53,764 nt of DNA from Streptomyces morookaense (GTDB lineage: Bacteria; Actinomycetota; Actinomycetes; Streptomycetales; Streptomycetaceae), in the NCBI RefSeq assembly GCF_013030945.1, contig NZ_JABBXF010000084.1:1-53764 (forward strand), read 5' to 3'. Below the pieces are notes generated by a model that ran no database searches, had not been told where the DNA came from, and was given only the letters and a program-made list of their open reading frames with translations. The translations under genes and the position numbers were made by a program. Below, in pieces: positions 25,330 to 32,420 of the stretch. Positions within the stretch are counted from its first letter, which is position 1; every line of letters starts with the position of its first letter.

Positions 25330-26535
25330 ATGTCATCCCTGCCCCGAGCAACTCGGCGGTGTGCTGTGCCAGCGCTGTCACTGCTGGGCGTCTGCCTCAT
25401 CCCGTCGGGCGTACTTGCCTCACCTGCGATTGCGGACGGCATGCGTTCCCGGGAGTGGTACCTCGACGCGATGCAGGCCGATGACATGTGGCAGGTGAGC
25501 CGAGGCGAGGGAGTGACGGTGGCGGTCCTCGACAGTGGTATCGAGTCGTCCGTCCCTGAACTGCAAGGCCAAGTGTTGGACGGTGCCGACCTGTCCAGTG
25601 AGCCGAAGGGCGGCAAAGTCGACCAGGACGGTCACGGTACCGAGATGGCAGCCTTGATCGCGGGAACGGGATCCGCTGGCGGCATTCAGGGACTTGCGCC
25701 CGGAGCCAAGATCTTGCCGGTCAAGATGCCCGGTGATTTCAAGTTGGGGTTCGTAGACTCTCTTTGGTCAAAAGCCATTCGCTACGCGGTGGACCATGAT
25801 GCCCGTGTGATCAATATTTCGGCGGGATCTCCTGGGCTGCTTTCCAGTTCTTCGCAGACGCAGGAAGCTGTAAAGTACGCCCGGGACAAAGGAAGTCTGG
25901 TCTTTGCCGCAGCGGGGAATGACGGAGACAAGGGGAACGTCGAGAACTACCCTGCATCGTTTCCCGGAGTGGTGTCCGTAGGGGCTGTCGACAGCAGCCG
26001 TAAGGTCACCAAGTGGTCGAACAGCGCCAGCCATGTGACCCTCGCTGCTCCAGGGGACGAGATCCCGGGCCGGTGCAAGGAGAGTTCCGGGTTCTGCGCC
26101 ACTCGAGGCACCAGCCAGGCCACTGCCCTCGCCTCCGCCTCCGCAGCCCTGATCTGGTCCAAGCATCCTGACTGGACCAACAATCAGGTCCTGCGCGTCA
26201 TGATGGACACGGCCGGCAAGCCGGCCACCGGAGGAGTGCCCAGCATCTATCTCGGTTACGGTATCGTCCGCCCGCGCAAGGTCCTGGTGGACGGCGAAGG
26301 CAACCCCGGCCCCGCGGACGTCAACCCGCTGCTGGCGGCAAGCCAGTCCGCATCGCCGAAGCCCTCTTCCTCCGGCGACCCGAAGCCATCGAGCCCGGCC
26401 CGGGACTCCGCGGCCGCGCCGAAGCAGGACGAAGGCGGTACGGCCTTTCCGTGGCCGGGTATCACCATCGGTGCGGCAGTTGTCGCCGTGGTCGCAATCG
26501 GCATCGTGTTCCTGCGGCGGCGCGGACCGCGCTAG
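25330..26535 (+). CDS. mycP: Mycosin 2, type VII secretion subtilisin-like protease
   Basis: A 401-residue S8 protease from ATG 25330. Signal peptide ~1-36 ending SPAIADG. Catalytic motifs: VAVLDSGIES (Asp), DGHGTEMAALIAG (His), AAAGNDGDKG (Asn) and RGTSQATALASASAALI (Ser). A Pro/Ser-rich linker (SPKPSSSGDPKPSSPARD) leads to a C-terminal membrane segment (WPGITIGAAVVAVVAIGIVF) and RRRGPR. Triad intact. It is clearly divergent from mycosin 1 and has weaker GC3 bias, suggesting separate acquisition rather than recent duplication. Placed directly before esxBA, it may process or license the neighbouring substrates. Confidence 0.93.
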   Translation: MSSLPRATRRCAVPALSLLGVCLIPSGVLASPAIADGMRSREWYLDAMQADDMWQVSRGEGVTVAVLDSGIESSVPELQGQVLDGADLSSEPKGGKVDQDGHGTEMAALIAGTGSAGGIQGLAPGAKILPVKMPGDFKLGFVDSLWSKAIRYAVDHDARVINISAGSPGLLSSSSQTQEAVKYARDKGSLVFAAAGNDGDKGNVENYPASFPGVVSVGAVDSSRKVTKWSNSASHVTLAAPGDEIPGRCKESSGFCATRGTSQATALASASAALIWSKHPDWTNNQVLRVMMDTAGKPATGGVPSIYLGYGIVRPRKVLVDGEGNPGPADVNPLLAASQSASPKPSSSGDPKPSSPARDSAAAPKQDEGGTAFPWPGITIGAAVVAVVAIGIVFLRRRGPR

Positions 26536-26594
26536 TCGCGGCAGCAGCGCACAACTTGGCCCGAATGCAAGGGTCATTTCAGTCAGAAAAGGGT

Positions 26595-26614
26595 GAGCCG
26601 AGCGAATTCGGCTC
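26595..26614 (+). other. Hairpin in the esxB 5' region
   Basis: GAGCCGA-GCGAAT-TCGGCTC, a 7-bp stem ending 28 nt before the esxB start. It has no U-tract and could be an mRNA-stabilising 5' structure or a weak attenuator after mycosin 2. Confidence 0.4.
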
Positions 26615-26642
26615 GTACACAACTCATGGGGGAAGGTGAAGC

Positions 26643-27032
26643 ATGTCGAACATTCAGCAGATTTCAGACGAGTCGTTCAGCAAGTTCGAGAACACGCTCA
26701 AGGAGGCCAGCGCCGCTCTCTCGGCCAACCTGAAGTCGCTGGTCGGTGTGATCGATACAGCCAAGGCTGCATGGCAGGGACAGGCCGCTGACGCATTCGT
26801 TCAGGCACAGCATGCTCTGAACGAGGACCACGACGCACTGCGCCGCCTGCTCGACGGTATTCACGAGGCCGTGAGCCTGACCCGCAAGTCTGCCCATGCC
26901 AACGACGGCGATGTCATGGCAAGTATGCGGGCCATCGACGTGAACGGTGCCGCTCCCGGCGGCCACCTCGCCCCCCACAGCCATCAGACGGGGCTGAGCG
27001 CTGGACTGGACAGCAAGCTCAACTTGTACTGA
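26643..27032 (+). CDS. esxB: WXG100 protein EsxB-like
   Basis: 129 residues, ATG 26643 with GGGGGAAGG upstream. Two long helices separated by the WQG turn (Trp44-Gln-Gly46), then a C-terminal extension of about 30 residues (NGAAPGGHLAPHSHQTGLSA) beyond the ~100-residue norm. It should pair with the next gene product as an antiparallel four-helix bundle secreted by the ESX channel. In S. coelicolor the EsxA-EsxB heterodimer is needed for normal sporulation. The A/B labels follow gene order and could be exchanged. Confidence 0.9.
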   Translation: MSNIQQISDESFSKFENTLKEASAALSANLKSLVGVIDTAKAAWQGQAADAFVQAQHALNEDHDALRRLLDGIHEAVSLTRKSAHANDGDVMASMRAIDVNGAAPGGHLAPHSHQTGLSAGLDSKLNLY

Positions 27033-27082
27033 AGCGCCAAAGACACGAACCAATCAAGCGATTTCACGAAGTGGGGGACAGC

Positions 27083-27367
27083 ATGTCCGACATCAAGGTT
27101 GTCTACGGCGGCATGGAGCACACCGTCGGCGGCGTCTCGGCCGCTGCCAATGTGGTCCAGCAGCAGCTCGACACTCTCTGGAAGGCCGTCAGCGATGTGA
27201 CGCACGGGTGGCAGGGTGAGGCCGCTGACATGATGCAGGCCGCCAAGAGTCAGTGGGACGCCCGCGCCCAGCACATCCAGCAGGTTCTCGAAGATGTCGC
27301 CAAGAGGGTTGACCACGGCAGCACTTCCTACCGCGAGACCGACCGTAAGGCTGCTGGGCTCTTCTGA
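27083..27367 (+). CDS. esxA: WXG100 protein EsxA-like
   Basis: 94 residues, ATG 27083 after GTGGGGGACAGC; a GTG at 27071 is also in frame but would absorb the ribosome site. WQG turn at Trp43-Gln-Gly45. Near the C-terminus Tyr83-xxx-Asp87 (SYRETD) matches the YxxxD/E export signal recognised by EccC. The partner EsxB lacks this motif in its tail, so this subunit probably carries the secretion signal for the pair. A terminator follows. Confidence 0.93.
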   Translation: MSDIKVVYGGMEHTVGGVSAAANVVQQQLDTLWKAVSDVTHGWQGEAADMMQAAKSQWDARAQHIQQVLEDVAKRVDHGSTSYRETDRKAAGLF

Positions 27368-27382
27368 GCAGTACTGATGAGC

Positions 27383-27417
27383 GGGGGAGAGCGGACCGCC
27401 TTGTTTCGCTCTCCCCC
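27383..27417 (+). terminator. Terminator after esxA
   Basis: 11-bp stem GGGGGAGAGCG/CGCTCTCCCCC (27383-27393 with 27407-27417) with a 13-nt loop, 15 bp after the esxA stop. Confidence 0.82.
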
Positions 27418-27470
27418 ACATGTGGGCCCATCAGTTGAAGAGGTCTTGCAAGGGGTGGGCAGCCCGTGGC

Positions 27471-27959
27471 TCAGAGTGCGGCGTACGCCCGCGCCGCCTC
27501 TCGCGAGATCGCGACCCACATCTTGCTGCCGGCGAGTGGCCCGCCTGCGTCGTCCAGGCCGACGATGCCGCCGCACGCGCTGACCATGGCGTCCAGCGTG
27601 GAGAGCGACGCGCGTCGCCGCGCCTGACAGGTCTGCTGAGCTCTCCTGGAATGTGCAGGGTGCTCGTCGAAGACGGTCAGTCGCAGCACGCCGAATCGCC
27701 ATCGCATGGTCAGGCTGGCGTTCCGGCCCGGGGTGAACTGGTAGGCGTTCGCGAGTAGTTCCGACGCAGCGAACGTACCGAGGTCGCTCATGTCGGAGAG
27801 CCCGTGGTCGGTGAGCAGACGTCTCACGGCCGTCCGCGCCATGGAGAGGCAGTACGCCGCGGCGGGCAGGTCGAATGAGTAGTCGAGGTTGGCGGGGATC
27901 GGCGTCAGCCAGGTCGCAGGTGTTGCTTCGGGCAGGCACGAAGACGGGTTGTTGCTCAT
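27471..27959 (-). CDS. ATP-binding (GHKL, anti-sigma-like) regulatory protein
   Basis: A 162-residue single-domain GHKL-type protein with ATG at 27959. The N-box is clear (SELLANAYQFTPG), and a beta strand RFGVLRLTVFDEHP follows. The glycine-rich box normally read as GGRGL is replaced by RRRASLSTLDAMVSACGG, so ATP binding may be altered. Such proteins accompany XRE-DUF5753 regulators and DUF397 proteins in streptomycete WhiJ/AbaA-like cassettes, here the divergent gene at 28242 and the one at 29103. Probably a cytoplasmic modulator of developmental gene expression. Confidence 0.85.
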   Translation of the reverse strand: MSNNPSSCLPEATPATWLTPIPANLDYSFDLPAAAYCLSMARTAVRRLLTDHGLSDMSDLGTFAASELLANAYQFTPGRNASLTMRWRFGVLRLTVFDEHPAHSRRAQQTCQARRRASLSTLDAMVSACGGIVGLDDAGGPLAGSKMWVAISREAARAYAAL

Positions 27960-28241
27960 GCGCGGCCACTCCAGAGCGCTGGGCGGTGATGGGGGGTCCT
28001 CGCACGCGCAGCGGAACCGGTGGCCCGCCTCCCTGGGCGCGAGCGCACCTCACCCAGGGATGGTGGGCATGCTCGCGCGGTGCTCTTCCGGCTCCACGGC
28101 GTGTGAGCTAAGCGACACCGAACGTAGCGCAGCCTGGAAGCCCTGTGCTACCTGCTTGCCGGGAGCCCCCGTGCTACGGGTGACTCGCTGGATCTCACCA
28201 TTCCCTCGCGGCAGACTGTTGCCGACTTCAGGGAGGGGCCC

Positions 28242-29051
28242 ATGCCGCCGAGGAGCAACCCGACGATCCGCCAGCGACGACTGGGGGCCGCCCTGCGGCA
28301 GTTGCGGGAGCAGGCGGGCATGTCCGCATCCGATGCCGCAGCCCTGCTGGGCGTCGACAGAACCCGCATCTCCAACACCGAAGCCGGCCGCTTCGGGATC
28401 AGCGCATCGCGCGTGCGTACGTTGGCGTGCAACTATCGCTGCCCCGACCCTGGTTTGGTCGATGCGCTTGCCGGCATGGCCCAGGGTCGAACGAAGGGCT
28501 GGTGGGAGGAGTACCGGGGTTTGCTCCCCGCCTCCTTCCTGGACGTGGCCGAACTTGAATGGCATGCCGTCAGGATCCGCAACGCGCTGACGTCACATAT
28601 CCCAGGGCTGCTGCAGACGGAAGACCATGCGCGGGCGCTCTTCGACATGGTGATCCCGGGGCTCCCGGCGTCGGAGGTGGCCCTGCGGGTCGCCCAGCGG
28701 ACGCAGCGTTGCCAAGTCCTCGACCGCGACGATCCGCCGGCCTACGAGGCGATCGTCCATGAGAGCGCCCTGCGCATGCAGTTCGGAGGCCGAAAGGTCG
28801 CACGCGCGCAGTTGATGCACCTGTTGGAGGTCGGTGAGCGAGAGGGCGTCACCCTCAAGGTGATCCCGTTCTCAGCCGGTGGCTTCCCGGGTGCAGGCCA
28901 GACGATCCTGTACGCGTGCGGGCCGGTGGCCGACCTGGACACGGTTTCGCTCGACACGTCCCACGGATCTGTTTTCATCGACTCCGCGATGCAACTTGCC
29001 AATTACCGGCGGCTCCTCGACAAGATGGAGGGCAACGCGCTTGACGAGTGA
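28242..29051 (+). CDS. XRE-family regulator with DUF5753 domain (WhiJ-like)
   Basis: 269 residues, ATG 28242 after AGGGAGGG. N-terminal helix-turn-helix at ~12-65 (LGAALRQLREQAGMSASDAA, GVDRTRISNTEAGRFGIS). The rest is the DUF5753 domain: IPGLLQTEDHARALFDM, RTQRCQVLDRDDPPAYEAIV, LRMQFGG and LLDKMEGNAL. WhiJ of S. coelicolor, with its DUF397 partner, represses aerial growth genes; this gene has the same partners. The target is unknown. The 282-bp divergent gap with the ATPase gene includes an inverted repeat CCCTGGG/CCCAGGG (28031-28037, 28053-28059). Confidence 0.93.
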   Translation: MPPRSNPTIRQRRLGAALRQLREQAGMSASDAAALLGVDRTRISNTEAGRFGISASRVRTLACNYRCPDPGLVDALAGMAQGRTKGWWEEYRGLLPASFLDVAELEWHAVRIRNALTSHIPGLLQTEDHARALFDMVIPGLPASEVALRVAQRTQRCQVLDRDDPPAYEAIVHESALRMQFGGRKVARAQLMHLLEVGEREGVTLKVIPFSAGGFPGAGQTILYACGPVADLDTVSLDTSHGSVFIDSAMQLANYRRLLDKMEGNALDE

Positions 29052-29102
29052 GACTCACGCAAATTCATCCATGCAATTGCTCAGCAGATCTGAGAGGTTG
29101 AC

Positions 29103-29300
29103 ATGCCTGAGATCCAGTGGCAAGAACCGTTCTGCGGGAACAGCGGGAACGCCTGCATACAGATCGGCCATACGGCTGACGGTACGCCCATACTCCGAGA
29201 GACCGCCCGTCCTCACGAACTACTGGTCATCACGCGAGACGGTCTACGCAATTTCATCGAAGCCGCAAAACGCGGTGACCTCGACCACCTCACTGTTTAG
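29103..29300 (+). CDS. DUF397 protein, partner of the WhiJ-like regulator
   Basis: 65 residues, ATG 29103, 51 bp after the regulator with GAGAGG upstream. It reads SGNACIQIGHTADGTPILRE then HELLVITRDGLRNFIEAAKR, a diverged DUF397 pattern (polar strand pair, then a helix normally reading TPAEWAAFLAGV). In WhiJ-type modules the small protein is thought to antagonise or tune the regulator. Convergent with the next gene, with only 25 bp between them and no terminator seen. Confidence 0.82.
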   Translation: MPEIQWQEPFCGNSGNACIQIGHTADGTPILRETARPHELLVITRDGLRNFIEAAKRGDLDHLTV

Positions 29301-29325
29301 GCTTCGGTATGCGCGGACAGGGTGA

Positions 29326-29868
29326 TCACCACTTGCTCATGCGCATGACCCCGCGCCAGGTCCATCCAGCGCCGACGACCGTATCTCGAAGGGGATCTTT
29401 CATGGCCCGTGTGTCGTAGCGGAACGTTTCGACCTTGTGTCGGCGGCCGTCGGGCCCGCGCTCGTAACTCCCCCTCCAGGAAACCTCGATCACCTGCCCA
29501 CGGCTGTACTCGCGCGACTCGGCCCATATGCCCGGGTTACCCGCCCACGTCACTGTCCACTGCTCGTCGATGGACTGCACTTCGCGGATCGAGGGGACGA
29601 AGCGCATCCGGACCTTGAACTTCCGCTCCACATGCTTGGGAGAGGAGCCGGAACCGTAGGCCGGCTCCCAGACCTGCCACTCCGCCACCAGGTCGGCCTT
29701 GTCCGCGAAGTGGGCTTGGCTCACGACGAACGGTACGTCCGGGCCGTTGACCGCGAGCAGTGCGTCCCGCAGCTCCATGGCGGTAAGTGGCGTGACACTG
29801 CTGTCGGGGTACCTGGTGCCGGCCATCTGGTCCCGAATGCCGTCCATCTTCTTTCGAAGGCTACCCAT
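29326..29868 (-). CDS. Unknown protein, last gene of the WXG effector-like operon
   Basis: 180 residues from ATG 29868, with AGGGG 7 nt upstream; a GTG at 29871 overlaps the preceding stop and is the alternative. I recognise no family. The N-terminus is basic and helical (MGSLRKKMDGIRDQMAG); the rest is beta-rich with many Trp (VAEWQVWEPAYG, QWTVTWAGNPGIWAES, WTWRGVMRMSKW). No signal peptide or membrane segment, so it is probably cytoplasmic. Its position at the end of an operon with a WXG-headed protein is where immunity or accessory genes are often found. That role is only a hypothesis. Confidence 0.78.
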   Translation of the reverse strand: MGSLRKKMDGIRDQMAGTRYPDSSVTPLTAMELRDALLAVNGPDVPFVVSQAHFADKADLVAEWQVWEPAYGSGSSPKHVERKFKVRMRFVPSIREVQSIDEQWTVTWAGNPGIWAESREYSRGQVIEVSWRGSYERGPDGRRHKVETFRYDTRAMKDPLRDTVVGAGWTWRGVMRMSKW

Positions 29869-29870
29869 CA

Positions 29871-30401
29871 CTAAGCCCCTGCCCCTGCCCCGGTGTTCGG
29901 GCGCACCGTGCGTATGAAGTCTTGGAAATCGCCCAGGACGCTCTCATGCTGGGCTGCGGTGGCGGTGAGAACCAACCGGATCACTGCACGCTTGTGCGGC
30001 TCCTTGATGTCGAACATGGACAGGTACGCCTGGGACTGTACGAGGTCACGGCGAGCGGTGCCGACGACCGCCGAGAAGGTCAGCTGTTGGGCCAGGGAAG
30101 GTGCGTCGGCGGAGCCGGCCTCACGGCGGTCGGCCACCACCACCGACTCGGCGATCGAGTGCAGGCGCTCCACCGATTCGTCGGCGAGTTCGGCCAGCGT
30201 CGCCGAGTCCGGGCGGTATTCGCCGCTGATGGCGATATTGGCGGCGAATCCGTTATCCGGCTGCGTGTGCACCGCAGCGAAGGCGACACCTGTGGCGTCG
30301 AACCCCTCTGGACGGGCAGGGAACCAGTCCTCCGTCAGGTGGAATGCGATGGGTACCGGCAATTTCATGGCCGCCCCGGGCTCTTCCGAGGGGACGTACA
30401 T
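29871..30401 (-). CDS. DcrB/DUF1795 (LpqN-like) protein, possible T7SS effector chaperone
   Basis: 176 residues. ATG 30401 overlaps the preceding TGA by one base (TGATG), so it is translationally coupled to the WXG-headed gene; an upstream in-frame GTG at 30410 is less likely. It reads LPVPIAFHLTEDWFPARPEGF, NIAISGEYRPDSATLAELAD, LVQSQAYLSMFDI and a final helix SVLGDFQDFIRTVRP, the layout of the PsbP/DcrB-like fold shared by LpqN lipoproteins and the DUF1795 Eag chaperones of T6SS effectors. It lacks a signal peptide or lipobox, so it is cytoplasmic, which favours a chaperone-like role. Family assignment is by eye. Confidence 0.75.
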   Translation of the reverse strand: MYVPSEEPGAAMKLPVPIAFHLTEDWFPARPEGFDATGVAFAAVHTQPDNGFAANIAISGEYRPDSATLAELADESVERLHSIAESVVVADRREAGSADAPSLAQQLTFSAVVGTARRDLVQSQAYLSMFDIKEPHKRAVIRLVLTATAAQHESVLGDFQDFIRTVRPNTGAGAGA

Positions 30402-31732
30402 CAGAACCACCTACTGACGGTGTGCTTGACGGAACGGGCGGCGTCGCCGACGGCGTCGGCCACGTCGTCAGCGGCCTTACTCAGCTTGTGCGGATCGACG
30501 GTGATCTCGAGTCCCACCCCCGCGCCTGCCTCAGGGGAGGCGCCCACCTTGCCGCCGAGCTTCCAGGCCCCGGTCTCCGCGTCTTTCTTCAGGCCCCACC
30601 AAGCTTCCCCACCAGGGCCTTCCCACTCCTCGGCTGTGGCGCCGATTCCTATCCCGGCAGCCTCCAGACCTCCGGTTATGCCGGTCTTCTTGCCGGCGAA
30701 TGCCTTTCCTCCGACAGTGAACTCCTCTGTTGTCGCCTTGGCGTTGAGCGAAATTTCGGCACCGTTGAACCCCTCGGCCCGCCCGTAATATCCAACCTGC
30801 CCGTACTCGGCCCGGCCCTCGGCCATTGCCCGTTGCCCCACGGAGGCCTCGGCCTTGGCCACTGCGCCCTTTTCGTTGAAACCGTAGTTTGCGGAGGCTC
30901 TGGCTCCCTCGTAGAGGTCCGCGGACCCCGACAGTTTCAACGGCCCGTTGGTGGCGGATCCTTGCGCGGTGACATGAAAGAGATCGGCATACGCTTTGGC
31001 CGAGCCCTCCTTGCCGGACTTCGGGCCGTCAGAGACGGTGAATCCGAGGGCCGGCCCAGTCGCCGTGATTTTGCCCTCGGTCTTCCACCCGTCGGTCTTC
31101 GTGGCGGCCACCTCTGGCGCGCCGGCTTTCATCAAGTCGCCCTCGGCGTGCGCATTGAACCCACTCAGGGCGCCCACGGCCGCGGAAGGGTCGGTCGCGG
31201 CGCGGCTCAACGCGCGTTTCGCGCCCTGGTCCGCTTCGTCCACGGCGCGGACAGCTCTGGCGATGGTGTCGGTCCACTCCTGGGCCGCCTGCCGGGCCTG
31301 GGCTGCCAGCGTCGGGTAGTCCGGGTCGTGCTGGAGGGCATACCGGTCCTGTGCGGAGAGCTTCTCGAATCCGACGTAGGTGGCCTTGCCCGAGCTGTCG
31401 ACCTTGAAGTCTTTCGTCTCGGCCTCGGCAACCAGATCCTTCGTGGCCTTCTGCAGCACAGTCAGCTCGGTGTACGCCTGCCTGAGGAGACTGGCAACGG
31501 CCAACGCCTCTTTCTCGGCGCCAGCGTATTCGGAAGCCGTAGCCGCAGAACTGTCCTGATGCGCAGCGAAGGCCTCCCCCTGCCACTTCCCGTTGGCCAG
31601 GGCGCGCTGCACGTTCTTCTCGTAGTCGCCCTTCAGCTCGCCGAAGCGCTTGCCCATCTTCTGCCACGCCTCGGACACGTCCAAGAGCGGCGAAAGATCG
31701 GTGGTCATCACGTCCTGGTAGCGCAGTGCCAT
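30401..31732 (-). CDS. WXG-headed protein with C-terminal repeat domain, putative T7SS effector
   Basis: 443 residues; ATG 31732 has AGGGG upstream. Residues ~1-110 form helices with a WQG turn (Trp50-Gln-Gly52) and a nearby YAGAE (YxxxE) motif. A helical middle extends to ~220. From ~225 the protein is rich in Gly/Ala and Tyr with alternating short strands (GPLKLSGSADLYEGARASAN, AEGRAEYGQVGYYGRAEGFN, TVGGKAFAGKKTGITGGLEA). No membrane helix is evident, but the strands look amphipathic. The C-terminus is basic (DAARSVKHTVSRWF). WXG head plus variable tail, next to an Esx-like gene, is the layout of T7SS effectors. Toxic activity is not demonstrated by any motif I can name. Confidence 0.82.
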   Translation of the reverse strand: MALRYQDVMTTDLSPLLDVSEAWQKMGKRFGELKGDYEKNVQRALANGKWQGEAFAAHQDSSAATASEYAGAEKEALAVASLLRQAYTELTVLQKATKDLVAEAETKDFKVDSSGKATYVGFEKLSAQDRYALQHDPDYPTLAAQARQAAQEWTDTIARAVRAVDEADQGAKRALSRAATDPSAAVGALSGFNAHAEGDLMKAGAPEVAATKTDGWKTEGKITATGPALGFTVSDGPKSGKEGSAKAYADLFHVTAQGSATNGPLKLSGSADLYEGARASANYGFNEKGAVAKAEASVGQRAMAEGRAEYGQVGYYGRAEGFNGAEISLNAKATTEEFTVGGKAFAGKKTGITGGLEAAGIGIGATAEEWEGPGGEAWWGLKKDAETGAWKLGGKVGASPEAGAGVGLEITVDPHKLSKAADDVADAVGDAARSVKHTVSRWF

Positions 31733-31746
31733 GGTCGAACCCCTGA

Positions 31747-32220
31747 TCAGTACCGGTCGAGACGGCTGCTGAAAGGTTCCTGTGTCGCGCCGCCCGTCGA
31801 GTTGAATTGCGCGCCGATGGCGGCGTCCTGGCCCTGGAAAAGGGTGTTCGTGCTGTGCAGCGCGTCCAGTTCCCGATGCAGTCGGTCCATGAGCCGGTTT
31901 GCCTGGCCCTGCCAGAGAGATGTCGCTTCGGACAGCCCCGCGGCCGTCGCCCACGCGGACAGACCGTGCAGCCCCGTGTCCGGCTTCAGCAGACTCGACT
32001 GCAGAGCGCCCGAACCGGCCAGGGGCGGCTGGACTCTGCCGCCGCCTTCTCCCATTCGGGCCGCGGCCTGGGTGTCCGGCAGCAGGTGCTGCTGCATGAA
32101 CGTTACGGCATGCTGCTTGTCGCTCGCCGAGCTCGCCAACGTCCCCTGGCCGCCGCCCACTCCACCGGTATTCGCCTGGTCGAGCTGCAGCTGCTGTTCC
32201 GCAGAGCCCCCGGAACTCAT
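31747..32220 (-). CDS. Esx-like WXG protein, first gene of the effector-like operon
   Basis: 157 residues, ATG 32220 with GAGGGGG about 8 nt upstream. The N-terminus is disordered (Gly/Ser/Gln-rich); a WQG turn lies late, at Trp103-Gln-Gly105, followed by a helix RLMDRLHRELDALHSTNTLF and a second FQG at 128-130. The gap to the next gene is 14 bp. It is likely to pair with the WXG head encoded by that gene, like the small Esx-type partners described for LXG effectors. The late position of the WXG motif is unusual. Confidence 0.8.
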   Translation of the reverse strand: MSSGGSAEQQLQLDQANTGGVGGGQGTLASSASDKQHAVTFMQQHLLPDTQAAARMGEGGGRVQPPLAGSGALQSSLLKPDTGLHGLSAWATAAGLSEATSLWQGQANRLMDRLHRELDALHSTNTLFQGQDAAIGAQFNSTGGATQEPFSSRLDRY

Positions 32221-32420
32221 GCGTAAATCCCCCCTCGCGCTTGCGCCCCTAGCTGCTCAGCACTGAGCGGGCGCACCACAGGTACCTGGCGTGTACCTTA
32301 CAGACTTCGCTCAGCGGTTCCTGTCCGTCAGCGCCGTTCCGGTCTTGTTTCGTCAGGCAGCAGGCGTGTCGTCGAGGAAGTGCGTCCTTACCTCCCCGGC
32401 CTGCTTCTGGACGGACCCGT

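Noticed and set aside
32221..32420. Possible small gene between the Esx-like and DUF3592 genes
   Set aside because: The + strand frame there is Pro/Arg-rich with no ribosome site; the segment more likely holds the promoter of the minus-strand operon and a downstream untranslated region.
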